DNA of 64,000 bases from CAZHHH01 sp052400685 (GTDB taxonomy: Bacteria; Bacteroidota; Bacteroidia; Bacteroidales; Marinilabiliaceae), in assembly GCA_052400685.1 (NCBI GenBank), contig JBQTGJ010000010.1, one strand, 5' to 3'. Every line of letters begins with the position of its first letter. The first letter of the stretch is position 1. The notes below the pieces were generated by a model, which was not told where the DNA came from, searched no databases, and was given only the letters and a program-made list of their open reading frames with translations. This document shows positions 25,331 through 34,590 of the stretch, one piece after another. A program made the translations under genes and the position numbers.

Positions 25331-27799
25331 ATGCCAAAAGTTCAATTCCTGGATCCCACTGAATCCAGAAAATCAGGAGACATTAAGTTTAGTCCAATTC
25401 CGGTTAACAAGTATAACAAAGTAGTGAAGGATGAACTCGGAAATTTCACTCAGGAGGAATTGGTGCGGATTTACCACGATATGGTAGTGATTCGAGAATT
25501 TGAAACCATGCTTAATTTGATTAAGACAACCGGAGAGTATAATGGTGTTGCTTATAATCACCCCGGTCCGGCTCACTTATCAATTGGTCAGGAGGCGGCA
25601 GCTGTGGGCATGGCTTTTACATTGACAGTTGATGATTTTATTTTTGGATCGCATCGTAGTCATGGTGAAATTCTGGCTAAAGGATTAAGTGCCATTGCTA
25701 AGCTATCGGAGTCTGAATTGAGTAACATCATGAAAGATTTCTTTGATGGTGCCACGTTGGATGTCGTGAAAAAGAATTTTAATGGTTCTGTGAAAGAGTT
25801 GGGGCGTCGTTTCCTTATTTATGGCACGTTATCTGAAATTTTTGCCCGCGAAACGGGTTTTAATAAAGGGTTGGGTGGTAGCATGCATGCTTTTTTTACG
25901 CCCTTTGGTGTTTATCCTAATAATGCCATTGTTGGTGGAAGTGGCGACATTGCTGTTGGCGCCGCTTTGTTTAAAAAAGTTAACCGTCGACCGGGGCTTG
26001 TTGTTGCTAATATAGGCGATGCTTCAATGGCTTGTGGTCCAGTATGGGAAGGTATTACTTTTGCCGCGATGGACCAGTTTGCCAAATTGTGGCCAGATGA
26101 TATGAAAGGGGGCCTTCCGGTGATTTTTAATGTGATGAATAATCAGTATGGTATGGGAGGCCAGACAAGCGGCGAGACGATGGGGTACGGTATGGCAGCT
26201 CGCGTCGGGGCCGGCGTCAATGAATACCAAATGCATGCCGAACGGGTAGATGGCTTTAATCCGTTGGCAGTGATTGATGCCTATAAACGGAAACGTAAAG
26301 TTATAGATGATAAAAAAGGACCTGTTTTGCTTGAGGTACTTACTTATCGTTATTCGGGCCATTCGCCATCCGATGCCTCATCTTATCGTAGTAAGGAAGA
26401 GGTGGAAGCCTGGCAGGCTCAGGATAGTATTATTGCTTATGGAAAGCAGTTGGTTGATGCGGGTGTGGTTACAGCGAAGGAGTTGGGTGTCATTTCTGAG
26501 GATGTGAAAGCCGTTTTGTTTGATATGTTTAAACTGTCGATTGACCCAATTGTTTCGCCGGTTATGGATATTCACAAAACGCCTGAACGCATTGGTGAGA
26601 TGATGTTTTCAAATCAGTCGGTGGATGCTATGCTTCCCGGGAAACCTGAAGTTAATCACCCCATGGCAGAGAATCCGCGCGTGAAACAATTGCGAACCAA
26701 GGAGCGATTTGCATTTGATAAAGACGGTAAGCCTTTCTCTAAAATGAAGCAATATCAATTGCGGGATGCTATTTTTGAAGCCCTTATCGATCGGTTTTAT
26801 AAAGATCCGTCATTAATCGCTTATGGTGAAGAAAACAGAGACTGGGGGGGGGCTTTTGCCGTTTACCGCGGATTGACAGAGGCTTTGCCTTATCATCGAT
26901 TGTTTAATTCGCCCATTGCTGAAGCAGCTATTGTTGGTACTGCTATTGGTTACGCTATGTGTGGCGGCCGGGTTGTACCCGAAATTATGTATTGCGATTT
27001 TTTGGGACGTACTGGCGACGAGGTTTTTAACCAATTACCTAAGTGGCAGGCGATGAGTGGAAATGTGCTTAAGATGCCTGTTGTAATGCGCGTTTCAGTT
27101 GGTTCTAAATATGGGGCTCAGCATAGTCAGGACTGGACTTCCCTGGTGGCACATATTCCCGGATTGAAAGTGGTATTCCCTGTAACTCCATACGATGCCA
27201 AAGGAATTATGAATAGTGCCCTGCAGGGTACAGATCCTGTGGTGTTTTTTGAAAGTCAACGTATTTATGACATCGGTGAACAATTTCACGAGGGAGGCGT
27301 GCCTGAAGGTTACTATGAAATACCTCTGGGTGAACCGGATATCAAGAAAAAAGGTGAAGATATCACCATTTTAACCATCGGCGCTACGTTGTATAGAGCT
27401 TTGGATGCCGCTAAATTGTTGGAAGATAAGTATGGTATGTCGGCTGAAGTGATCGATGCCCGTTCGTTGGTGCCTTTTAATTATGAGCTTGTTATAGAAT
27501 CGGTCAAAAAAACGGGCCGCATTATTATTTCTGGTGATGCCACCGGGCGTGGTTCATTTCTAAATGATTTGGCACGCAATATTGGTGAACTGGCATTTGA
27601 CTATCTGGATGCGCCTCCGGTTGTAGTTGGCTCGCGTAACTGGATCACTCCGGCGTTTGAACTGGAAGAAATTTTCTTTCCCCAACCCGATTGGTTCCTC
27701 GATGCTATTCATGAAAAAATTGTGCCTTTAAAGGGGCATATATGTAAAAGTAATTTTACCGATGCCGAACAAATTCGTCGTTCCAAACTGGGTATTTAA
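25331..27799 (+). CDS. Fused 2-oxoacid dehydrogenase E1 (alpha-beta in one chain)
   Basis: An 822-residue thiamine-diphosphate enzyme that decarboxylates a 2-oxoacid (probably pyruvate) and acylates lipoyl-E2. Residues of about 30-430 are the E1-alpha part with the ThDP motif (starting GDASMACGPVWEG, ending FNVMNNQYG). Residues of about 475-822 are the E1-beta part (starting LRDAIFEALIDRF, with GEENRDWGGAF and the SRNWITPAFELEE end). In E. coli-type complexes E1 is a different homodimer, while here alpha and beta are joined. It is the last gene of the E2-E3-E1 group. No terminator is evident downstream. Confidence 0.92.
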   Translation: MPKVQFLDPTESRKSGDIKFSPIPVNKYNKVVKDELGNFTQEELVRIYHDMVVIREFETMLNLIKTTGEYNGVAYNHPGPAHLSIGQEAAAVGMAFTLTVDDFIFGSHRSHGEILAKGLSAIAKLSESELSNIMKDFFDGATLDVVKKNFNGSVKELGRRFLIYGTLSEIFARETGFNKGLGGSMHAFFTPFGVYPNNAIVGGSGDIAVGAALFKKVNRRPGLVVANIGDASMACGPVWEGITFAAMDQFAKLWPDDMKGGLPVIFNVMNNQYGMGGQTSGETMGYGMAARVGAGVNEYQMHAERVDGFNPLAVIDAYKRKRKVIDDKKGPVLLEVLTYRYSGHSPSDASSYRSKEEVEAWQAQDSIIAYGKQLVDAGVVTAKELGVISEDVKAVLFDMFKLSIDPIVSPVMDIHKTPERIGEMMFSNQSVDAMLPGKPEVNHPMAENPRVKQLRTKERFAFDKDGKPFSKMKQYQLRDAIFEALIDRFYKDPSLIAYGEENRDWGGAFAVYRGLTEALPYHRLFNSPIAEAAIVGTAIGYAMCGGRVVPEIMYCDFLGRTGDEVFNQLPKWQAMSGNVLKMPVVMRVSVGSKYGAQHSQDWTSLVAHIPGLKVVFPVTPYDAKGIMNSALQGTDPVVFFESQRIYDIGEQFHEGGVPEGYYEIPLGEPDIKKKGEDITILTIGATLYRALDAAKLLEDKYGMSAEVIDARSLVPFNYELVIESVKKTGRIIISGDATGRGSFLNDLARNIGELAFDYLDAPPVVVGSRNWITPAFELEEIFFPQPDWFLDAIHEKIVPLKGHICKSNFTDAEQIRRSKLGI

Positions 27800-28156
27800 A
27801 TGAAATTTGATGATGCGGGTACGAGCCATTTTTAGTTTTTTTTATGCTGAATGGTTATTGGTTCTGCTTCGGCGCAATTGTTTTATAGTTATGTCTGACG
27901 TCTGTTGATTGTTATAGTTATTGCAAATTTCTGATGTGACTGATGCCTGGTATAATCTTGGTTTTTCGGTGATTAGTATCAGTCGGGAAACCCCGGTGCT
28001 TGAGAATAAGTGTTCATATTCAAGGCTTGCGAAGTCTGACAAATGTGAGTTTATTGAAGTCAATAACCGTTTTGATGACAAGTCTCACGCAGAAGTTGGA
28101 ATTTTTTTGCAAGCACTAAGTAAATGTTTATTGTCTTTTAATCAAAAGTCTGTTTT
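27800..28156. other. 357-bp intergenic region
   Basis: Lies between the E1 gene and the PHP gene. Apart from repeat copy C (28019-28124) I see no terminator, promoter or gene that can be supported. Confidence 0.5.
28019..28124 (+). repeat. Intergenic repeat copy C
   Basis: Full-length copy: TTCAAGGCTTGCGAAGTCTG at the left, GTGAGTTTATTG in the centre, GATGACAAGTCTCACGCAG and AGAAGTTGGAA at the right, ending AAGCACTAAGT. It ends about 30 bases before the PHP gene start. Confidence 0.7.
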
Positions 28157-29377
28157 ATGAGTTATTATTCAAAGTTTCCCGATAAACCGACTCTTCTAAA
28201 AAGGGCGGATAAGATCAATGACTGGACTTCCGTGAGGGTAAATGCGCATGTGCATACTCCCTATTCGTTCAGTGCTTTTGATAGTATTCCTCAGGCTTTG
28301 GATATGGCGGTTGATGAGGGCGTTAAAGTGGTGGGCGTGAATGATTTTTATACGGTTGATGGTCATGAAATGTGGATTGATGAGTGTGAAAAGCGTCGTT
28401 TGTTTCCCCTCACAAATATTGAATTTATAAGTTTAAACAGGGAAGATCAATCTAAAAATATTCGGGTTAATGATCCCAATAACCCGGGTCGAATATATTT
28501 GAGTGGTAAGGGCTTGGCTTTCCCGTCACAACTTAAGGGAATTTATTTACAACAGTTGATAGATGTAAAGAAAGAGTCGAACGATCATGTTAAGCGGATG
28601 TGTGAAAAGTTGAACACTCTTTTGTTAGCTTGTGATGCCGGTTTTTCTATTTCTCATATAGCAGTTGAAACAGTAATGACGCAGGGTATCGTCCGTGAGC
28701 GTCATTTGGCAAAGGCTCTAAGGCTAAAAGTTGAGGAGTCTTTTTCAGAGGATCAGTCGAAGGTGGCGTTTTATAAAAAGTTGTTTGGAGGGAAGGACTT
28801 AAAGTCAGATTTGTTGGATTTTGCCGCAGTTGAAAACGAAATTCGGGGTAATTTGCTTAAAGCCGGAGGCGGCGCTTTTGTGCCGGAGAGTCCTAAAGCT
28901 TTTTTAGATATGGAAGTGGTTCGTCAGATTATCTTGCATGCTGGCGGAATACCTACTTATCCATTCTTAGCCGATGATTCGAAAGGGCAGTTTACTGATT
29001 TTGAGATACACAAGGAGTCTGTCGCACTGAAATTAAAGGAACGGGGTATTTTTTCTGTCGAGTTTATTACAACGCGTAATAGTTTGGCTGTACTGGAGGA
29101 GTATGCCGGGTATTTTTACAATGAGGGATTTGTGGTGACATTTGGTTCTGAGCACAACACACCTGCTATGGAGCCGCTTGAGTTGTTTGCGCGCAAAAAA
29201 ACGCCTTTGTCAGATTTACTTATGGAAATTAATTTAAGAGGTGCTGCTGTTATTGCTGCCCATCAATATCTGACAGCCAATGGCGAAAAAGGTTATGTTG
29301 ATATTTCTGGCGCAGCTGATATTTCGAATCGAGGTATGTACGAAAAATTAGGGCGGGCGCTGATCGAAGAAGCTTAA
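28157..29377 (+). CDS. PHP-domain protein, probable metal-dependent hydrolase
   Basis: A 406-residue cytoplasmic protein with a PHP (polymerase and histidinol phosphatase) domain. The first metal motif is NAHVHTPYS (His31, His33), followed by VNDFYTVDGH, NIEFISL and, near the C-terminus, the GSEHNTPAME motif. PHP enzymes hydrolyse phosphoesters with two or three metals; the substrate here is unknown. It opens the rhamnose gene group with the aldolase/dehydrogenase and zinc dehydrogenase behind it. A role in processing a sugar phosphate or a by-product is only inferred from that position. Confidence 0.78.
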   Translation: MSYYSKFPDKPTLLKRADKINDWTSVRVNAHVHTPYSFSAFDSIPQALDMAVDEGVKVVGVNDFYTVDGHEMWIDECEKRRLFPLTNIEFISLNREDQSKNIRVNDPNNPGRIYLSGKGLAFPSQLKGIYLQQLIDVKKESNDHVKRMCEKLNTLLLACDAGFSISHIAVETVMTQGIVRERHLAKALRLKVEESFSEDQSKVAFYKKLFGGKDLKSDLLDFAAVENEIRGNLLKAGGGAFVPESPKAFLDMEVVRQIILHAGGIPTYPFLADDSKGQFTDFEIHKESVALKLKERGIFSVEFITTRNSLAVLEEYAGYFYNEGFVVTFGSEHNTPAMEPLELFARKKTPLSDLLMEINLRGAAVIAAHQYLTANGEKGYVDISGAADISNRGMYEKLGRALIEEA

Positions 29378-29509
29378 AATTATATTCTATGACACTTGTG
29401 TCAATTGTCTGTATTATTTCATTATGTATAGCTGTTAAGGTCTTACGAAAAGGACCTGTTATATTGAAACATGGTTTGGGTTTAGCGCTAAATATTTAAA
29501 AGTGAAATT

Positions 29510-31468
29510 ATGAGTTTATCTGAGTTAGTTGATATATCACGTTTTTACGGCAGTCAAAAGGAGTTTGTAGTTGCCGGAGGAGGGAATACTTCGTTTAAGA
29601 CCGACGATTATTTATGGGTTAAAGCCAGTGGATTCGCTTTGGCTTCTATTACTGAGGAGGGGTTTGCGAAGCTCGACCGCCGCAAATTGAATGAGGTGGG
29701 TTCTAAAGTTTATAGTTCAGATATAGTAGAACGCGAACAACAGGTGAAGTCTGATTTGACGGCAGCCAATCTGACCCCTGAACGTCGCCCTTCGGTGGAG
29801 ACTTCTATGCATAATGCCATCAATTATCAATATGTTGTGCATTTGCATCCAACGTTAGTAAATGGGGTGATGAGTGCCAATGATGTGGAGAAAGTGTTTG
29901 TTTCTATTTTTGGCGAGGATGCGTTATATATTCCTTACATCGATCCGGGATATGTGTTATTTAAAGAAGTGGAACAGCAAATAAAGGATTATAGAAAAAT
30001 AAAGGGCTATGATCCTAAGGTTATTTTACTTCAGAATCATGGCATATTTGTTGCGTCGGATTCGGTGGATGAAGTACGTTTCATTTACGACCAGGTTTTG
30101 TCTGATATTAATGCTAATATTAAAGAACCTTTACCCTTAGGGTCGGAAGATGTCTCTGATTTGGTTACTGATATCATTCCAGCAATCCGAATGATAGCCA
30201 GTGTCGATGGACTTAAGACTGTGAGAATCCGTAATAGTGCTTTAATAGCTCATTTCTCGTCGGGTAGAGATGCTTTTAATAAGGTTAGCAAGCCTTTTAC
30301 TCCTGATAGCATAGTTTATTGCAAGTCGAAATATATTTATCTGGATGAGACGTTTGAGCCTACTGCTGTTATTCGTCAGTTTGAGAACGAATTCAGAGTC
30401 TTTGTCGCTGAATATGGATACCTGCCCAAAGTGGTTATGATAAAAGGAGTCGGGTTGCTTGCTATTGGCGAAAATAGCGCACAAACGGATATTATTTTGG
30501 ATGTGTTTGAAGATTTGCTGAAAATCTCCTGGTTGTCGGAATCATTTGGGGGCCCTCATTTTATGACAGATCAGCAAATAAAGTTTATTGATAATTGGGA
30601 AGTAGAAAACTACCGGCGTCGTATTTCTTCTGTTGCATCCGGCGGACGGGTTGAAAATCGCACCATCATTGTGACTGGTGCCGCCCAGGGGTTTGGAGAA
30701 GGTATTGCTCGTGAATTAAAACAGCAGGGCGCTAATATCGTCATTGCTGATTTGAATGATGAAAAGGGATCGGCAACAGCCCGGGCATTAAATCTTTTTC
30801 CAGGAGGCAGCCAGGCTTTTTTTGTTAAAACCGATGTTAGTAAGACCGGGGATATTGAGCGCCTTGTGCGTGAAACTATAAAACAATTTGGGGCTGTTGA
30901 TGTATTTATTAGTAATGCGGGCATTTTGCGGGCCGGTGGCTTGGATGAGATGACGCCTGAGACATTTGATCTGGTCACGAAGATTAATTACAATGCCTAT
31001 TTTTATTGCGTTAAAGTCGTGTCGAAAGTGATGAGATTACAAACCATGTATAAACAGGACTATATGGCCGATGTGATTCAAATAAATAGTAAAAGTGGTT
31101 TGAATGGTAGTAAAAAGAATTTTGCTTATGCCGGAGGAAAGTTTGGGGGTATCGGTTTGACGCAGTCGTTTGCTCTCGAATTGGCGCCTGACAGAATTAA
31201 AGTGAATAGTGTTTGTCCGGGTAATTTTTACGATGGACCTTTATGGAGTGACCCGGAAAATGGTCTTTTTGTTCAGTACCTGCGAGCCGGAAAGGTGCCT
31301 GGTGCTAAAACAATTGATGAGGTTAAGCGGTTTTATCTAAACCAAACGCCCATAAAAAGAGGCTGTACAGTTAAGGATGTGGTGAAGGGTGTGATGTACC
31401 TCATTGATCAGGAATTTGAAACCGGTCAGGCTTTGCCTGTTACGGGGGGGCAGATTATGTTGAATTAG
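29510..31468 (+). CDS. rhaEW: Bifunctional class II aldolase / short-chain dehydrogenase (RhaEW type)
   Basis: A 652-residue fusion. The N-terminal class II aldolase (about 1-350) has GGGNTSFK, the zinc motif HLH (His111, His113) and LLQNHGIF. The C-terminal short-chain dehydrogenase (about 380-652) has the cofactor loop TGAAQGFGEG, a serine in NSKSG, and Tyr540-x3-Lys544. This arrangement matches the RhaEW enzyme known from rhamnose pathways: cleavage of L-rhamnulose 1-phosphate to dihydroxyacetone phosphate and L-lactaldehyde, and oxidation of the lactaldehyde. Nearby rhaT and rhaA support this. A second aldolase-like gene lies 8 kb downstream. Confidence 0.82.
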   Translation: MSLSELVDISRFYGSQKEFVVAGGGNTSFKTDDYLWVKASGFALASITEEGFAKLDRRKLNEVGSKVYSSDIVEREQQVKSDLTAANLTPERRPSVETSMHNAINYQYVVHLHPTLVNGVMSANDVEKVFVSIFGEDALYIPYIDPGYVLFKEVEQQIKDYRKIKGYDPKVILLQNHGIFVASDSVDEVRFIYDQVLSDINANIKEPLPLGSEDVSDLVTDIIPAIRMIASVDGLKTVRIRNSALIAHFSSGRDAFNKVSKPFTPDSIVYCKSKYIYLDETFEPTAVIRQFENEFRVFVAEYGYLPKVVMIKGVGLLAIGENSAQTDIILDVFEDLLKISWLSESFGGPHFMTDQQIKFIDNWEVENYRRRISSVASGGRVENRTIIVTGAAQGFGEGIARELKQQGANIVIADLNDEKGSATARALNLFPGGSQAFFVKTDVSKTGDIERLVRETIKQFGAVDVFISNAGILRAGGLDEMTPETFDLVTKINYNAYFYCVKVVSKVMRLQTMYKQDYMADVIQINSKSGLNGSKKNFAYAGGKFGGIGLTQSFALELAPDRIKVNSVCPGNFYDGPLWSDPENGLFVQYLRAGKVPGAKTIDEVKRFYLNQTPIKRGCTVKDVVKGVMYLIDQEFETGQALPVTGGQIMLN

Positions 31469-31674
31469 AATAGCTTCGATGAGGTGTTGGCACTGTATTT
31501 TGGATAATAATGATACAGGAGGTATGTTTCGTTAAGGATTACAGAATGGTTTGAAGGTGGATGCGAGCAAAGCTTTTTTCAATTTGACGGAGGGGAATGT
31601 TGAATATAGTATGGGTTGAAGAGATTGGCTGAGACCATCGGAATGCCGTTTTTTGTTTTATATAATAAAGAATT

Positions 31675-32958
31675 ATGATGAAGACAAAAGCAATACGTTT
31701 GTATGGGAAGAAGGACCTTCGGATGGAGGAGTTTGAATTGCCTCCAATCAAGGAAAATGAAATATTGGCCAAAGTCGTTAGCGACAGTATTTGTATGTCG
31801 TCATATAAAGCGGCATCACAGGGTACTGAGCATAAACGTATCCCCGTTGATGCAGCCTTAAACCCTGTTATAATAGGGCATGAGTTTGCCGGAGAGTTGG
31901 TGGAAGTGGGAGCTAAGTGGGCTGGTCAGTTTTCGGCCGGCGATAAGTTTTCTATTCAACCGGCATTAAACTATGAAACTGGTCCGGTAGGCGTATTGAG
32001 TGCGCCGGGCTATAGTTACCAATACATTGGTGGCGATGCCACTTACGTTATTATTCCTAACGAGGTGATGGAATTGGGCTGTTTGCTTCCATACGATGGC
32101 CCGGGATTTTATCCGGCCTCGTTGTCGGAGCCGCTTTCATGCGTTATAGGTGCTATGCATGCCAATTATCACACAACACCGGGGTCGTATGTTCATAAGA
32201 TGGAAATTGTAGAAGATGGGAAGATGGCTATTTTGGCTGGTGTGGGGCCTATGGGATTGGCAGCTATTAATTATGTGTTGCATCGTGAAGACCGAAAGCC
32301 ATCTTTGGTGGTTGTAACCGACATTGATCAAACGCGATTAGATAGAGCAGCCAGCCTTTATACCGTTGAATTTGCCAAGTCGCAAGGAATTGATCTCAGG
32401 TATGTCAATACAAAAGAAATGGCGAATCCCGGCAAAGCGTTGAAAGCTTTAACTGGCGGTTATGGTTATGATGATGTGTTTGTTTTTGCTCCAGTTGTGC
32501 CAATAGTACAACAGGCTGATGAAATACTGGCCTTTGATGGCTGTCTTAACTTTTTTGCCGGTCCGGGAAATTCTGATTTTACGGCACCGCTGAATTTTTA
32601 TAAGGTACATTATGAGTTCACTCATATTGTTGGGACCAGTGGTGGCAATACCGACGACATGAAAGAGGCGCTTAAACTTATGAGCAAAGGCCTGGATCCT
32701 GCAGGTTTGGTGACACATATCGGGGGGCTGGATGCTGTTATAGATACCACGTTAAGACTACCTGAAATACCCGGGGGCAAAAAGCTTATTTATACGCATA
32801 TTAATCTTCCTTTGACAGCAATTTCTGAATTCCAAGAAAAAGGAAAAACAAATTCGATTTTTGCCGAATTGCATGAGGCCTGCAAAAAGAACAAGGGTTT
32901 GTGGAATCTTGAGGCTGAAGATATTATTCTGAAGAAGGGACACCTGTTATCGGTATAG
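31675..32958 (+). CDS. Zinc-binding medium-chain alcohol dehydrogenase
   Basis: A 427-residue MDR-family oxidoreductase, long for the family. The catalytic zinc ligands can be seen as Cys40 (SICMSS), His69-Glu70 (GHEFAGE) and Glu152 (SEPLSC). The four-cysteine structural zinc lobe is absent. The cofactor loop is GVGPMGL (about 181-187). The overall look is like sorbose-1-phosphate reductase-type enzymes. In this setting it might reduce lactaldehyde or act on a sugar phosphate; neither can be shown. A terminator follows at 33016-33051. ATG at 31678 is an alternative start. Confidence 0.8.
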   Translation: MMKTKAIRLYGKKDLRMEEFELPPIKENEILAKVVSDSICMSSYKAASQGTEHKRIPVDAALNPVIIGHEFAGELVEVGAKWAGQFSAGDKFSIQPALNYETGPVGVLSAPGYSYQYIGGDATYVIIPNEVMELGCLLPYDGPGFYPASLSEPLSCVIGAMHANYHTTPGSYVHKMEIVEDGKMAILAGVGPMGLAAINYVLHREDRKPSLVVVTDIDQTRLDRAASLYTVEFAKSQGIDLRYVNTKEMANPGKALKALTGGYGYDDVFVFAPVVPIVQQADEILAFDGCLNFFAGPGNSDFTAPLNFYKVHYEFTHIVGTSGGNTDDMKEALKLMSKGLDPAGLVTHIGGLDAVIDTTLRLPEIPGGKKLIYTHINLPLTAISEFQEKGKTNSIFAELHEACKKNKGLWNLEAEDIILKKGHLLSV

Positions 32959-33015
32959 AGCTTGTGATATTGGGATTAATGTCCTGAATTGAGAGTTTTT
33001 TTGATATATATATAG

Positions 33016-33051
33016 AGTGGGCCGGGGCTTTTAAACCCCGGTCCACTTTTT
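33016..33051 (+). terminator. Terminator after zinc dehydrogenase gene
   Basis: AGTGG-g-CCGGGG (33016-33027) pairs with CCCCGG-t-CCACT (33036-33047), followed by a T-run. It separates the PHP/aldolase/dehydrogenase group from rhaT. Confidence 0.85.
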
Positions 33052-33172
33052 GTGTGCCGTTATTAGTGATAATGAGTCTTTTATTGATGTAATGTTTGAT
33101 GCCTGGATTAAGACTATAATGCTTTTTGTTTGAAAGAAGTGTTATTTACTTCATGTTTTGAAAGTCTGATGA

Positions 33173-33276
33173 AATTAGTGTCAGCAAGACTCTCCCCCTT
33201 TTTTAGTTATTCTCGCCTTTAAAAAGGTTATTTACGATAGTAATCTATATTTTTTAAGCTTCGCAAACCTTGAATT
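33173..33276 (-). repeat. Intergenic repeat copy D (reverse orientation)
   Basis: Read on the minus strand: TTCAAGGTTTGCGAAG at the left, a central CGTAAATAACCTTTTTAAAG, and an end matching CACTAATTT. It is the only copy found in this orientation. Confidence 0.6.
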
Positions 33277-33342
33277 AGAACTTTTTAGCTCAGACTTCTG
33301 ACTCCCTGAATGGGTACTAATTAATATTCAATTCTTTATTTG

Positions 33343-33377
33343 TGTCAAAAAATGTAAAAAGAGTGCCACAATGTGTA
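33343..33377 (+). promoter_or_regulatory. Direct-repeat operator upstream of rhaT
   Basis: Half-site 1 TGTCAAAAAATGTA (33343-33356) and half-site 2 TGCCACAATGTGTA (33364-33377) share TGyCA.AA..TGTA. Their starts are exactly 21 bases apart, two helical turns, as in AraC-family sites. The second half-site touches the -33 TTG, the class II activator position. The same element lies at 42517-42551. Confidence 0.7.
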
Positions 33378-33408
33378 TTGCTCAATAGGTTAATTGAACC
33401 TAATTTTG
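33378..33408 (+). promoter_or_regulatory. rhaT promoter
   Basis: TTG (33378-33380) and TAATTTTG (33401-33408, exact TAnnTTTG) with a 20-base spacer, the same geometry as the E2 promoter at 22227-22257. Confidence 0.65.
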
Positions 33409-33474
33409 ATCTATTATAATGAGAACAAAAGCCTTTAAATAAAATCTTATATCAATTGAATTAAAATATTTTTT

Positions 33475-34548
33475 ATGCAAGTATTATTAGGAGTACTGTT
33501 TCACTCAATAGGAGGCTTTGCATCCGGTAGTTTTTATATGCCTTATAATAAGGTGAAACAATGGTCTTGGGAAACCTATTGGTTACTGGGCGGTTTGTTT
33601 TCGTGGTTGATTGTGCCACCACTTGCTGCCTATCTGACGATACCGGGTTTCGTTGAGATTCTTAGCGCCGCGTCAGGACAAATATTAGGACTGGTTTACT
33701 TTTTAGGTTTAATGTGGGGCATAGGTGGTTTAATGTATGGATTAGGCGTTCGTTATCTCGGGATGTCGCTTGGAAACTCCGTTATTCTTAGTGTAACAGC
33801 CGCTTTTGGTGCTTTGGTGCCTCCTATTTATTACGATATTATGGATGTGGCCGGGAAAGAGACGTTTACGGATATGGTCAATTCTACCGGAGGATTAGTG
33901 GTCCTTGGTGGTGTGGCTGTTTGTCTTACAGGTATTGCATTGACCGGGAAAGCTGGCTTGCTGAAGGAAAAGGAATTGACCGATGAACAAAAATCAGCTA
34001 GTGTAAAGGAATTTGCGCTTGTTAAGGGTTTAATAATCGCTGTTTTTTCGGGTGTCCTCAGCGCGTTTTTTAATTATGGAATTGAGGCCGGGAAGACTTT
34101 GTCAGCTCAAGCCGCTCTGATTCCTGATCAATTATTTGAAGGTTCCAGTCGTTTGTTTGCCAATAATGTCACTTTTGTGGTTATTCTGTGGGGCGGACTT
34201 ACTACCAACCTGATTTGGTGTTTTTTCCTTAGTCTAAAAAATAGAAGTTATAAAGAATATGTTAGTAAGAAGACCCCGTTATTACGCAATTATTTGTTCT
34301 CGGCCTTAGCCGGGACTTTGTGGTTTCTTCAGTTCTTCTTTTATGGTATGGGCGAGAGTAAGCTGGGTAATGGCGCCAGCTCCTGGATTTTACATACTTC
34401 TACCATAATACTAACGGCCAACCTTTGGGGTATTTATAACAAGGAATGGAAAGGTACTTCCCGTAAAACCGTTTCGACAATTACAGTTGGTATTGCATTA
34501 ATACTTGTTTCAGTTATTGTGGTTGGAATTGGAAATTCATTAACCTGA
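33475..34548 (+). CDS. rhaT: L-rhamnose/H+ symporter
   Basis: A 357-residue inner-membrane transporter with about ten helices. The N-terminal GVLFHSIGGFASGSFYMPYN with KVKQWSWETYWL, and the segment LMYGLGVRYLGMSLGNSV, are characteristic of RhaT in the drug/metabolite-transporter-like superfamily. It brings free L-rhamnose from the periplasm to the cytoplasm with a proton. It is the first gene of a unit with rhaA, 42 bases downstream, under a promoter with the direct-repeat operator. Confidence 0.95.
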   Translation: MQVLLGVLFHSIGGFASGSFYMPYNKVKQWSWETYWLLGGLFSWLIVPPLAAYLTIPGFVEILSAASGQILGLVYFLGLMWGIGGLMYGLGVRYLGMSLGNSVILSVTAAFGALVPPIYYDIMDVAGKETFTDMVNSTGGLVVLGGVAVCLTGIALTGKAGLLKEKELTDEQKSASVKEFALVKGLIIAVFSGVLSAFFNYGIEAGKTLSAQAALIPDQLFEGSSRLFANNVTFVVILWGGLTTNLIWCFFLSLKNRSYKEYVSKKTPLLRNYLFSALAGTLWFLQFFFYGMGESKLGNGASSWILHTSTIILTANLWGIYNKEWKGTSRKTVSTITVGIALILVSVIVVGIGNSLT

Positions 34549-34590
34549 TAAAATTGTGACGGGGTTTCAAATTATTAAAATATTATTTTT

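Larger units (their letters stand above)
32959..33474. other. 516-bp intergenic region with terminator, repeat and operator
   Basis: Contains the terminator at 33016, the inverted repeat copy D (33173-33276), the direct-repeat operator (33343-33377) and the rhaT promoter (33378-33408). Confidence 0.7.

Noticed and set aside
29390..29403. TGACACTTGTGTCA palindrome followed by TGTATT upstream of the aldolase fusion
   Set aside because: Partly resembles the direct-repeat operator, but the half-site is one base too long and no second half-site lies 21 bases away. Not called as the same site.
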